Assembly: GCA_020048595.1 (NCBI GenBank)
Contig: JAIFMH010000077.1
Location: forward strand, 1 to 13,165
Reading direction: 5' to 3'
DNA from: Bacteroidota bacterium
Lineage (GTDB): Bacteria > Bacteroidota > Bacteroidia > Bacteroidales > UBA4417
DNA: 13,165 nt
Below, in pieces: positions 1-7,625 of the stretch; the stretch's first letter is position 1; every line of letters starts with the position of its first letter. Below the pieces are notes generated by a model, which did no database searches, was not told the DNA's origin, and worked only from the letters and a program-made list of their open reading frames with translations. The position numbers were made by a program, and so were the translations under genes.

Positions 1-26
1 AATAGCTGGTTCAAATTTTAAAAAAC

Positions 27-59
27 AAAAGGAAGGAATTATTTTTCTTCCTTTTTTTT
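27..59 (+). terminator. Rho-independent terminator of an upstream gene
   Basis: An inverted repeat pairs 27-38 with 44-55 (AAAAGGAAG against CTTCCTTTT, continuing through one G-T wobble and two A-T pairs) around a five-base loop. The descending arm runs directly into a T tract up to position 59, and an A-rich stretch precedes the hairpin. This is the form of an intrinsic terminator for a + strand transcript entering from the left. A stop codon lies just before it in two frames (3-5 and 19-21), so an upstream gene could end inside the first bases, but too little is present to identify it. Confidence 0.7.
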
Positions 60-542
60 GTGTGTACATGAACTTAAAATCCTTTCCAATTAATCATAAA
101 TGGAGCCCTGATAAGGAAAATACAAAGAAAATTATTGCTGCAATATTTTGACAATTTTGCACTTATTATTATTATTTTACTAAAATATTCAGGTATTGTG
201 ATACCTAAATCCTAAAATAAGCAATTCATATTAAATAAGGACACCCCTTGTATACAGTTGTATTCCTGAGCATTAATTGCCATATTCGAATATCTCCACA
301 ATTTAGAATGCTTCCAAATTACAGAAATGTTAAAAAAACAAAAAAAATTGTATTGCTTGTATATTGCTTATTATCTAAATTCGCTGTGCTGTGAAACTAA
401 AATAAAACACAGCCGGAGGAATGATAAATCTTTACTTTCCCATCACCTTTCAACTTTATAAATCATAAACGTCATGCGGACGCAAAGTAGTTCTGCGCGT
501 TCGTATTGTCATTTTATATACCTTATTAATCAGTAACCACGT
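60..542. other. AT-rich intergenic leader upstream of actA
   Basis: About 480 bases with no convincing gene. The stretch is much richer in A+T than the coding DNA that follows. It contains a hairpin AGGTAT/ATACCT (191-206), a hairpin GCTGTG/CACAGC (388-393 with 408-413, in a region where GCTGTG is itself tandemly overlapped), four copies of TTGTAT (248, 258, 348, 357) and one inverted copy (120-125), and an exact 8-base direct repeat TATTGCTT (351-358, 362-369). I could not find a clean Bacteroidota promoter (TTG about 20 bases before TAnnTTTG). The promoter of the act operon is nevertheless expected here, because a terminator closes the preceding unit. The only short ORFs are 421-468 and 474-536, which I do not consider genes. 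Confidence 0.6.
248..369 (+). repeat. Clustered TTGTAT / TATTGCTT repeats in the act leader
   Basis: TTGTAT occurs at 248-253, 258-263, 348-353 and 357-362, that is two pairs with start-to-start spacings of 10 and 9 bases, close to one DNA turn. The second pair overlaps an exact direct repeat of TATTGCTT at 351-358 and 362-369, with a period of 11. Such phased short repeats can be transcription-factor sites or promoter elements. They could also arise by chance in AT-rich DNA. No regulator is identified. Confidence 0.3.
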
Positions 543-1994
543 ATGCACCTACAAGCATCCAACAAACAGAAACTGATAACATTCAAACTGACAGCACCAT
601 TGATCCTGCTTATGGCCGGACTGCTATTCAGTTCAGTTTCGCCAGCGCAAAACAAAGGCAAGGAGATTTTCGAGAAAAACTGTGTAATTTGTCACAAGCT
701 TACAGAAGAAAAACTGGTAGGTCCCGGACTTAAAGGGATTACTGAAAAGCGCGATAAAGCCTGGTTAAAGAAATTTATCCCTGCTTCTCAGGATATGGTA
801 AAAGCCGGCGATAAGCTAGCTGTTCAGGTTTTTAACGAAAACATGAAAATCCCGATGCCGGATCACAAATTCCTCTCGGATGATGATTTGGATCAACTGC
901 TAACGTACATAGAAACCTATAAACCTGCAGAGGCAGTTAAGGTTTCTGTTGATATAGCTAAAAAAGACGGATTCTGGCGTGATGAGATCGTTCGTGGAGA
1001 AAGACTGTTTGCAGGAGTTATCCCTTTCGAAAAAGGCACCACACTGAATTGCGTTTCGTGCCATGCTATAATTGCAACCGATTCGCTTAACTTCAATCCT
1101 TCAGCTGTCGACCTGGCACAGGCCTGGCAGGAACCAAACGGTACAAACCTTTACCAGGTCCTCAGGGAGCCGACATCCTCCAAAATGGCCGAAGTTCATA
1201 AAGGACTGCAGTTATCAGACAAGGAGATTTATGATATTTCAGCTTACCTCTCAAAAGTGGGAAAAGATGGCATGACATGGGAAAAAACATTCCCGGCACG
1301 GCTTCTGCTCTTCCTTTTCCTCGGATTGCTGATGGCTTGGGCACTTGCTGATCTGATCTGGTTCAGGAAAGTTAAATACCGCGTAATTCATGTGCTTATT
1401 ATAATTGTTGGTCTTGGAGTCCATGGAACATTGGTTATCCAGGAAGGAATTAACCTGGGCCGCACTAAGGATTATATGCCGGATCAGCCTATTAAATTTT
1501 CACATAAAGTACATGCGGGTCAGAATAAAATTGACTGTAAATATTGCCATTCTATTGCCGATTACAGTAAATCAGCAGGAATTCCTTCGGCCAATCTTTG
1601 TTTAAACTGCCACAAAGTTGTGGTTGCCGGTACCCGTTCAGGAAAATTTGAAATCAAGAAAATACAAAGAGCTGTTGAATCGGGCAAACCTATTGAATGG
1701 GTTCGTATACACAAACTACCTGATCATGCTTTCTTCAGCCATGCACAGCATGTTGGCGTCGGAAAAGTTGAATGCCAGACCTGCCATGGACCAGTTGAAA
1801 CAATGGACCTTGTGAAACAGGTTTCGGACCTTTCGATGGGATGGTGCGTAAACTGCCACCGTCAAACCGGGATTCAGGCTACCACAAACAAATATTATGA
1901 AGGATTCAAAGCCTTACATGATGATGCAAAAGCAGGTAAAAAGATTACTGCTGAGCGCCTTGGCGGAATTGATTGCAGCAAATGCCATTATTAA
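543..1994 (+). CDS. actA: Alternative complex III subunit ActA, multihaem cytochrome c (seven CXXCH)
   Basis: Haem-rich electron-transfer subunit of alternative complex III, expected to pass electrons from ActB to ActE or to the downstream oxidase on the periplasmic side. The 483-residue product begins with a signal-peptide-like segment (hydrophobic 16-31, possible cleavage after SPA at 33-35). Haem c motifs are CVICH 47-51, CVSCH 170-174, CKYCH 332-336, CLNCH 353-357, CQTCH 411-415, CVNCH 435-439 and CSKCH 478-482. The first two belong to separate monohaem-like domains; Met105 or nearby is a plausible axial ligand in the first. Two hydrophobic segments (251-273 and 281-298) joined by the basic stretch RKVKYR form a membrane hairpin, which places both haem regions in the periplasm. 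The last five motifs form the classical pentahaem domain, ending almost at the C terminus. No Shine-Dalgarno sequence is visible; the start was chosen because it precedes the signal peptide. First gene of the act operon. Confidence 0.93.
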   Translation: MHLQASNKQKLITFKLTAPLILLMAGLLFSSVSPAQNKGKEIFEKNCVICHKLTEEKLVGPGLKGITEKRDKAWLKKFIPASQDMVKAGDKLAVQVFNENMKIPMPDHKFLSDDDLDQLLTYIETYKPAEAVKVSVDIAKKDGFWRDEIVRGERLFAGVIPFEKGTTLNCVSCHAIIATDSLNFNPSAVDLAQAWQEPNGTNLYQVLREPTSSKMAEVHKGLQLSDKEIYDISAYLSKVGKDGMTWEKTFPARLLLFLFLGLLMAWALADLIWFRKVKYRVIHVLIIIVGLGVHGTLVIQEGINLGRTKDYMPDQPIKFSHKVHAGQNKIDCKYCHSIADYSKSAGIPSANLCLNCHKVVVAGTRSGKFEIKKIQRAVESGKPIEWVRIHKLPDHAFFSHAQHVGVGKVECQTCHGPVETMDLVKQVSDLSMGWCVNCHRQTGIQATTNKYYEGFKALHDDAKAGKKITAERLGGIDCSKCHY

Positions 1995-2063
1995 ACCAGG
2001 GAATTGTTAAAATCAGCAACTAAAGAACAAATTAAACAGAACCTTTTATACCTCAATATATAA

Positions 2064-5042
2064 ATGGAAAAGAAATATTGGAAAAGTCTTGAAGAGCAAG
2101 CTAACCTGCCCATAGCAAATCCCGGTCAGAAGGATGTTGATGCATCGCGTTCGCTTCTCGACCTGATTGATGACGAAATTGACAGCAAACCATCATCACG
2201 TCGAAACTTCCTGAAATTCTGCGGATTCAGTTTTGCCACGGCTGCCATTGCAACCAGTTGTCAGAACCCCATTCAAACGGCAATTCCTCACCTGAGCAAA
2301 CCGGAGGAAATTACACCGGGAATGGCAAACCATTATGCATCGACTTATTTCGATGGCCAGGATTATAACGGAATTCTTGTTAAAGTTCGTGATGGCAGGC
2401 CTATCAAGATTGAAGGAAATGATCTTTCCTCAATAAGTCAGGGTGCAACCAGCGCAAGAGTTCAGGGATCAGTTTTAAGTCTTTATGATGATGGCGCAAG
2501 GTTCAAAGCACCTGTTATAGCAGCAAAAGAGACTACATGGAATATGGTTGATGTGGAGGTTTCCTCTAAACTTGCTGCAGCATCTTTAACAGGTAAAGGC
2601 ATTGCGCTGGTTACATCAACCATCATCAGCCCTTCTACCCTATCAGTTATTAATGAATTTAAAACCAAATACCCCAGTGCAAAGCATGTAACGTACGACG
2701 CGGTTTCGTCATCGGCATTGTTACAAGCGAATAACCTGACTTTTGAGTCACAAACCATCCCTGATTATCATTTCGATAAAGCAGATGTAATTGTAAGCTT
2801 TGATGCTGATTTCCTGGGAACCTGGCTTATGCCGGTAGAGTTTACCCGTCGTTTTGCTGCAAGCCGCAGGTTGAACAAGGATAAGCGTACTATTTCACAG
2901 CTTACTGTTTTCGAATCTGGGATGTCGCTTACAGGTGCCAATGCCGATTATCGGTTTCCTATAAAACCAAGTCAGCAAGCATCTGTTATTCTGAGTTTGT
3001 ACAATGAAATTGCAAAATCTTCAGGTGGAACTACTTACAATTCACCGGCTTCAGCAGTTGATGTATCCAAACTGGCACAAAAACTTATTGGAGCAAAAGG
3101 CAAATCAATTGTTGTTTGCGGAATAAATGATACTTCGATTCAGATCGTTGTAAATGCTATCAACCAGATGTTGCAAAACTACGGCAGCACAATAGATTTT
3201 TCAGCTTCACTCAATATCCGTAAAGGTATTGACGAAGATATGACCGCCCTGGTAAAAGAAATGAACGAAGGCAAAACAGGCGCTGTTATATTCTATAATG
3301 TAAACCCGGTATACAATTACAGCGAACCTAAATTGCTGCAGGATGGTCTGAAGAAAGTTGAGCTTACAGTAAGTCTTTCGAATGCTATGGACGAAACTGC
3401 TTCAGTATGTTCAGTTGTTGCACCCGACCATCATTTTCTTGAGTCGTGGAATGATGCTGAACCTAAAAAAGGATTTTTCAGTCTGCAACAGCCAACTATC
3501 CGTAATATTTATGATACCCGCCAGGCACAGGACAGCCTGCTCAAATGGGCCGGCAGTACCACACTTTTTAGTGCATATCTGAAACAATACTGGCAACAGA
3601 ATTTCACAGGAAAACAATCGGAATATACTTCGGTAGCTGATTTCTGGAATTATACTTTACAAAAAGGAGTTTTCGAACTTCCTGCAGCTCCCGCTCAGCC
3701 TGCATTTACAACTCAAGTTCTTGCTGATGCAGCAGCCAAAGCTGCCGCTATAAAATCAGCAGAAAACGAACTTGTATTTTATGAAACAATAGCTTTAGGA
3801 AACGGTCAGCATACCAACAATCCATGGATGATGGAAATGCCTGACCCGATTTCGAAGGTATGCTGGGATAATTTCGCGGCAATTTCGCCTTTGGAAGCTA
3901 AAAAACTTGGCGTTGTAACCGGCGATGTTTTAAAACTCGCTGAAGGCCTTGAACTCGTGGCTTTCATACAACCGGGACAAGCCGAAGGCACCATTGCCGT
4001 TGCGTACGGTTACGGCCGGACCAAAGCCGGAAAAGTAGCTGATGGCGTGGGTGTGAATGTATTCCCGTTAATGAAAATGGATGGCGGTAACCGTAAAGCC
4101 TCCATGGCAACTGCTTCGGTAAGCAAAACCGGAAAGAAATACGATCTTGCCTCAACTCAGGGCTATCATTCGATGGAAGGACGCGATATAGTCCGTGAAA
4201 CCACTCTTAAGGAATGGCAGGAGAAACCGAATGCAGGCAATGAAATGCATGAAGAAATCGAAAAAAAGCATCTCACTCTTTATAAGGAGATCAAATACGA
4301 AGGACACCACTGGGGAATGTCAATCGACCTTAATGCATGTACCGGCTGCAGTGCCTGCGTAATAGGATGCCAGGCTGAAAACAATGTTGCAGTTGTAGGC
4401 AAGAAGGAAGTAGCAAAATCACGGATTATGCATTGGATCCGCATGGACAGGTATTATTCCGAAGATTCGGCCAATCCTTCGGTATATTTCCAGCCTGTTA
4501 TGTGCCAGCATTGCGACAACGCACCCTGCGAAAATGTTTGTCCTGTTTCAGCAACCAACCACAGCAGCGAAGGCCTCAACCAGATGGCATACAATCGTTG
4601 TATCGGAACAAAATACTGCATCAATAACTGTCCATATAAGGTACGGCGTTTCAACTGGTTTCGTTATGCAACCAACGATTCGTTTGATTATAATATGAAC
4701 AGCGACATGGGGCGTATGGTTCTAAATCCGGACGTAACCGTTCGTGAGCGCGGTGTGGTCGAAAAATGTTCCTTCTGCGTACAGCGTATACAGGACAAAA
4801 AATTGCTTGCCAAACTGGAAAACCGTCCACTGGGTGATAACGAGATTCTTACAGCATGCATGCAGGTTTGCCCGGCCGGAGCTATCATATTCGGCGATAT
4901 GAACAACAAACAGGCAAAGCTGACCGATCTGATCACCGACCAGCGTAACTACAATCTGATTGAAGAAATCCACACACTTCCATCGGTTGGATATTTGACC
5001 AAAGTCCGCAACAGGGAGGCTGAAGAAGGAAACAAGGCATGA
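2064..5042 (+). CDS. actB: Alternative complex III subunit ActB, Fe-S / molybdopterin-like protein
   Basis: Large periplasmic subunit of alternative complex III that carries electrons from the quinol-oxidising membrane subunits to the haems. The 992-residue product starts with the extended N-terminal stretch typical of this family (MEKKYWKSLEE), then a twin-arginine motif SRRNFLK (Arg46, Arg47), a hydrophobic segment and Cys66 in a lipobox-like ATSC, so Tat export and lipid anchoring are likely. Residues about 75-720 resemble the molybdopterin oxidoreductase fold; in characterised complexes this part binds no molybdenum cofactor. The C-terminal ferredoxin-like part has four cysteine groups: 759/762/765/769, 814/817/822/826, 846/852/856, and 902/905 with 932/936. 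The third group lacks the second cysteine (CIGTKYC), consistent with the one [3Fe-4S] among three [4Fe-4S] clusters known for this complex. It lies 69 bases after actA and is almost certainly co-transcribed. Confidence 0.95.
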   Translation: MEKKYWKSLEEQANLPIANPGQKDVDASRSLLDLIDDEIDSKPSSRRNFLKFCGFSFATAAIATSCQNPIQTAIPHLSKPEEITPGMANHYASTYFDGQDYNGILVKVRDGRPIKIEGNDLSSISQGATSARVQGSVLSLYDDGARFKAPVIAAKETTWNMVDVEVSSKLAAASLTGKGIALVTSTIISPSTLSVINEFKTKYPSAKHVTYDAVSSSALLQANNLTFESQTIPDYHFDKADVIVSFDADFLGTWLMPVEFTRRFAASRRLNKDKRTISQLTVFESGMSLTGANADYRFPIKPSQQASVILSLYNEIAKSSGGTTYNSPASAVDVSKLAQKLIGAKGKSIVVCGINDTSIQIVVNAINQMLQNYGSTIDFSASLNIRKGIDEDMTALVKEMNEGKTGAVIFYNVNPVYNYSEPKLLQDGLKKVELTVSLSNAMDETASVCSVVAPDHHFLESWNDAEPKKGFFSLQQPTIRNIYDTRQAQDSLLKWAGSTTLFSAYLKQYWQQNFTGKQSEYTSVADFWNYTLQKGVFELPAAPAQPAFTTQVLADAAAKAAAIKSAENELVFYETIALGNGQHTNNPWMMEMPDPISKVCWDNFAAISPLEAKKLGVVTGDVLKLAEGLELVAFIQPGQAEGTIAVAYGYGRTKAGKVADGVGVNVFPLMKMDGGNRKASMATASVSKTGKKYDLASTQGYHSMEGRDIVRETTLKEWQEKPNAGNEMHEEIEKKHLTLYKEIKYEGHHWGMSIDLNACTGCSACVIGCQAENNVAVVGKKEVAKSRIMHWIRMDRYYSEDSANPSVYFQPVMCQHCDNAPCENVCPVSATNHSSEGLNQMAYNRCIGTKYCINNCPYKVRRFNWFRYATNDSFDYNMNSDMGRMVLNPDVTVRERGVVEKCSFCVQRIQDKKLLAKLENRPLGDNEILTACMQVCPAGAIIFGDMNNKQAKLTDLITDQRNYNLIEEIHTLPSVGYLTKVRNREAEEGNKA

Positions 5043-5048
5043 AAATTC

Positions 5049-5092
5049 TCAGATTCTTATATCTGAAAAAACATAATAAAAGCATAATAAAA
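5049..5092 (+). repeat. Hairpin and 11-base tandem repeat between actB and actC
   Basis: The 72-base actB-actC gap contains a perfect 6-bp hairpin, TCAGAT (5049-5054) with ATCTGA (5061-5066), followed by an A-run rather than a T tract. Then comes CATAATAAAA twice (5072-5081 and 5083-5092), an exact 10-base repeat with a period of 11. The hairpin is unlikely to terminate + strand transcription. It may affect mRNA processing or stability. Function is unknown. Confidence 0.4.
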
Positions 5093-5114
5093 TAACTGGC
5101 AATACCGATTTAAT

Positions 5115-6479
5115 ATGTATAAAGCAGATGTACGAGGTCCGCTGATTCTGGGTAATAAGGATTACCGTCAGATCACCAGCGACATTATTGCACCGATAGA
5201 CAATAAAGCACCCAACTGGTGGAAAGTAGCCATGGGCGTAGCTTTTTTACTGGCAAGTATCGGATTTTTTGCATTGTACTATACCGTACGTTATGGTTTG
5301 GGTACATGGAATGTAAATAATTCCGTTGCATGGGGCTGGGAAATCATCAACTTTGTTTGGTGGATCGGTATTGGGCATGCCGGTACTGCTTTCAGTATAT
5401 TTCTTTTGATTCTTCGTCAGAAATGGCGTACTTCTATCAACAGGGCTGCTGAAGCTATGACCGTTTTTGCAGTAATGTGCGCTGCTATATTCCCGGCTAT
5501 TCACATGGGTAGGGTTTGGCTTGCATTTTACATTTTTCCTTATCCTAACACACGCGGTTCGCTTTGGGTAAACTATAACTCACCCCTTTTCTGGGATTTT
5601 ATCGCTATCAGCGCCTACCTGCTTATTTCGGCTTCATTCTGGTATTTCGGAATGGTTCCTGATTTTGCATCCATACGCGACCGTGCAACAACCAAACTTA
5701 AAAAAGCAATCTACGGTTTCCTCGCTTTTGGCTGGACCGGCTCGACCAAAGAATGGTTACGTTACGAAGGTCTTAGCTATGTACTTGGCGGTATTGCAGC
5801 GGTGCTGGTTGTATCAGTTCACTCCATTGTATCTACCGACTTTGCCAGTTCAGTAATTCCCGGATGGCATACAACATTGTTCCCTCCATACTTTGTGGTT
5901 GGTGCTATTTTCTCAGGGTTTGCCATGGTTATGACACTTATGATCGTAATCCGCAAATACTATCACCTAGAGGATTATGTGACTGATTCGCATTTAAATG
6001 CTATTGCAAAAATCCTGGTTTTCATTTCACTTATTATGGGAACAGCTTATGCTACCGAGGTTTTCATGGCATGGTACAGCGGCAATCCTTACGAAATGTT
6101 TACTTTCTTCCACAACCGCCTCACAGGTGATTACTCATTTATGTTCTGGGCTATGGTTATTTGCAATGCTGTTATTCCACAGGTAATGTGGTCGAAAAAA
6201 GTCCGAAGCAATACTACCATACTATTCATCATTTCGCTTATCATCAATCTTGGGATGTGGTACGAACGTTTCAATATCGTTGTTACGTCTCTTTCGAAAG
6301 ACTATCTTCCATCATCATGGACTACCTACTCCCCAACCTGGGTTGAAGTCGGAATTTATGTCGGAACTATAGGCATCTTCACCATTGGAGTGCTGTTCTT
6401 CTTCCGCTTTATTCCAATGATTGCTATCAGTGAAGTGAAGAGCGTACTGAAACCCACCGAAATAACGGAAAAACATTAA
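5115..6479 (+). CDS. actC: Alternative complex III subunit ActC, NrfD/PsrC-like quinol-binding membrane protein
   Basis: Integral membrane subunit of the NrfD/PsrC (polysulfide reductase membrane subunit) family that forms a quinol-oxidation site facing ActB. The 454-residue product has about ten hydrophobic helices, beginning around residues 38-58 and ending with a helix near 392-412. The family-typical N terminus (MYKADVRGPLILGNKDYRQI) lies before the first helix. Polar residues inside helices that could serve quinol binding or proton transfer include Glu76, His88 in GIGHAGT, His130 in FPAIHMGR, His226, Asp232 and Glu305; I infer these roles from family resemblance, not from an alignment. 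The length is normal for ActC. The gene sits 72 bases after actB and 12 bases before actD. A stand-alone sulfur or nitrite respiration role is unlikely because all five other act genes surround it. Confidence 0.95.
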   Translation: MYKADVRGPLILGNKDYRQITSDIIAPIDNKAPNWWKVAMGVAFLLASIGFFALYYTVRYGLGTWNVNNSVAWGWEIINFVWWIGIGHAGTAFSIFLLILRQKWRTSINRAAEAMTVFAVMCAAIFPAIHMGRVWLAFYIFPYPNTRGSLWVNYNSPLFWDFIAISAYLLISASFWYFGMVPDFASIRDRATTKLKKAIYGFLAFGWTGSTKEWLRYEGLSYVLGGIAAVLVVSVHSIVSTDFASSVIPGWHTTLFPPYFVVGAIFSGFAMVMTLMIVIRKYYHLEDYVTDSHLNAIAKILVFISLIMGTAYATEVFMAWYSGNPYEMFTFFHNRLTGDYSFMFWAMVICNAVIPQVMWSKKVRSNTTILFIISLIINLGMWYERFNIVVTSLSKDYLPSSWTTYSPTWVEVGIYVGTIGIFTIGVLFFFRFIPMIAISEVKSVLKPTEITEKH

Positions 6480-6491
6480 AACACCGCACAC

Positions 6492-7007
6492 ATGAATACA
6501 ACACATATCATAGGGGTTTTCGACAGCAAAAGTGATTTGCTGGCAGGTATAGAAGGAGCCAGAAGCAAAAACTTCATTATCGATGAAATATATACCCCAT
6601 ATCCTGTTATGGAAGCCATAGATGCATTGAAGCGAAAATCCCGGTTCACTATCGCTGCCTTTGTTATTGGTTTTCTGGCAGTAGTGGGAGTACTTTCGTT
6701 TTTATACTGGACTTCGGTAATCGACTGGCCTATAAATTACGGAGGAAAGCCTACCAATGCTTTTCCATCCTTTATTATCATTACTCTTGTGCTTACTATA
6801 CTTTCAGTCACACTCGGCAGTTTATTTATTTTTTCGCTCAGAGCCCGTATTTATCCGGGTAAAAAATATTTTCTGCCCGACGAACGTTCGACCGACGATA
6901 AGTTTATCATGCTTTTTGATAAAAATACATCCGGTGCAGGCTTTGAAGCAATTTCGTCTGTATTAAAAGCCAGTGGAGCATCCGAAGTATATGAAAAGGA
7001 ATTTTAA
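6492..7007 (+). CDS. actD: Alternative complex III subunit ActD (DUF3341)
   Basis: Small membrane subunit of alternative complex III, belonging to DUF3341. The 171-residue product has an N-terminal soluble domain (IIGVFDSKSDLLAGIEGA, then the family-typical YTPYPV at about 34-39), two transmembrane helices (about 52-73 and 91-116), and a C-terminal soluble tail. It carries no cofactor motif: no CXXCH, and no Cys cluster. In characterised complexes ActD packs against ActC and ActF and is thought to be structural or possibly linked to proton movement; its exact role is unsettled. It lies 12 bases after actC, and its stop codon is one base before the actE start, so the two are probably translationally coupled. 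Confidence 0.93.
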   Translation: MNTTHIIGVFDSKSDLLAGIEGARSKNFIIDEIYTPYPVMEAIDALKRKSRFTIAAFVIGFLAVVGVLSFLYWTSVIDWPINYGGKPTNAFPSFIIITLVLTILSVTLGSLFIFSLRARIYPGKKYFLPDERSTDDKFIMLFDKNTSGAGFEAISSVLKASGASEVYEKEF

Positions 7008-7011
7008 CATG
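6996..7011 (+). promoter_or_regulatory. Ribosome binding site fixing the actE start
   Basis: AAGGA at 6996-7000, inside the last codons of actD, lies eight bases before the ATG at 7009. It is the clearest Shine-Dalgarno-like sequence in this locus. It favours 7009 over the in-frame upstream ATGs at 6973 and 6991, and over the downstream one at 7033. Confidence 0.55.
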
Positions 7012-7614
7012 TTACGTAAAAAACATACTTATATGGGTTATCTCAAAAAAGCCCCGATCAGATTAACTGCTGCTATAGCACTCTCTGTAGTGTTATTTGC
7101 TTCATGCGACCGTACGCGTATCGAGAAAGGATACGAATATTTCCCTGATATGGCTCATTCGCTTGCATACGAAACCTATGCCCCTGCCAAAGGTGCCAAT
7201 AACGGTATTACCATGCAAACGCCGGTTTTGGGCTCTATTCCCCGCGAAATGATTCCTTACCAGTATGCATCAACTCCCGAAGGACGCATGCAGGCGGGCA
7301 AAGAACTTATCTGCAAAATAGAATCCAGCGACACAAACCTGGTACGTGGCAAAGACATGTACACAATTTTCTGCCAGAATTGTCACGGAGTTACGGGGAA
7401 AGGTGACGGACACTTATATACCAGTGGCAAATTCACAATTCAGCCGGCATCCCTCATTTCGGAACGAATGCTTGTGGCTCCGATTGGCGAAGTATATCAT
7501 GTGATAACCGCAGGATGGAATACTATGGGACCGCACGGACCGCAGATCAAGCCCGAAGACCGCTGGAAGATAGCCCTTTACGTTAAAAACAATCTTCAAA
7601 AAAACCTTAAATAA
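7009..7614 (+). CDS. actE: Alternative complex III subunit ActE, monohaem cytochrome c lipoprotein
   Basis: Monohaem cytochrome c of alternative complex III, working with ActA as the periplasmic electron outlet. With the ATG at 7009 the product has 201 residues. It starts with a basic N terminus, a hydrophobic segment (about 18-30) and LFASC with Cys33, which resembles a lipoprotein signal. The haem motif is CQNCH at 122-126, followed by the typical GVTGKGDG, and Met173 in WNTMGPHG is the likely sixth haem ligand. An upstream in-frame ATG at 6973 would add 12 residues, but it overlaps actD and has no better ribosome site. The gene begins one base after the actD stop and ends 11 bases before actF. 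Phe at the -3 lipobox position is less common, so the lipidation call is moderate. Confidence 0.93.
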   Translation: MLRKKHTYMGYLKKAPIRLTAAIALSVVLFASCDRTRIEKGYEYFPDMAHSLAYETYAPAKGANNGITMQTPVLGSIPREMIPYQYASTPEGRMQAGKELICKIESSDTNLVRGKDMYTIFCQNCHGVTGKGDGHLYTSGKFTIQPASLISERMLVAPIGEVYHVITAGWNTMGPHGPQIKPEDRWKIALYVKNNLQKNLK

Positions 7615-7625
7615 GCTCCACGTAT

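Noticed and set aside
1..30. tRNA-like GGTTCAAAT at the left edge
   Set aside because: It resembles a T-loop sequence, but the flanking bases do not pair into a T stem and no CCA-type acceptor end follows; the terminator hairpin starts at once.
148..175. TTGACA, 16 bases, TATTAT: a sigma70-like promoter
   Set aside because: Good match to the E. coli consensus, but Bacteroidota use a different -33/-7 pattern, and repeated TATTAT in the AT-rich run makes chance likely.
421..468. 15-codon ORF directly after GGAGGA, a possible leader peptide
   Set aside because: The Shine-Dalgarno-like sequence abuts the ATG with no spacer, the peptide shows no regulatory codon run, and Bacteroidota rarely rely on such sites.
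474..536. 20-codon ORF just before actA
   Set aside because: Too short, with no ribosome site and no recognisable product.
2280..4220. ActB as an active molybdopterin enzyme
   Set aside because: The fold is molybdopterin-type, but the act context and the alternative complex III family indicate a cofactor-free domain.
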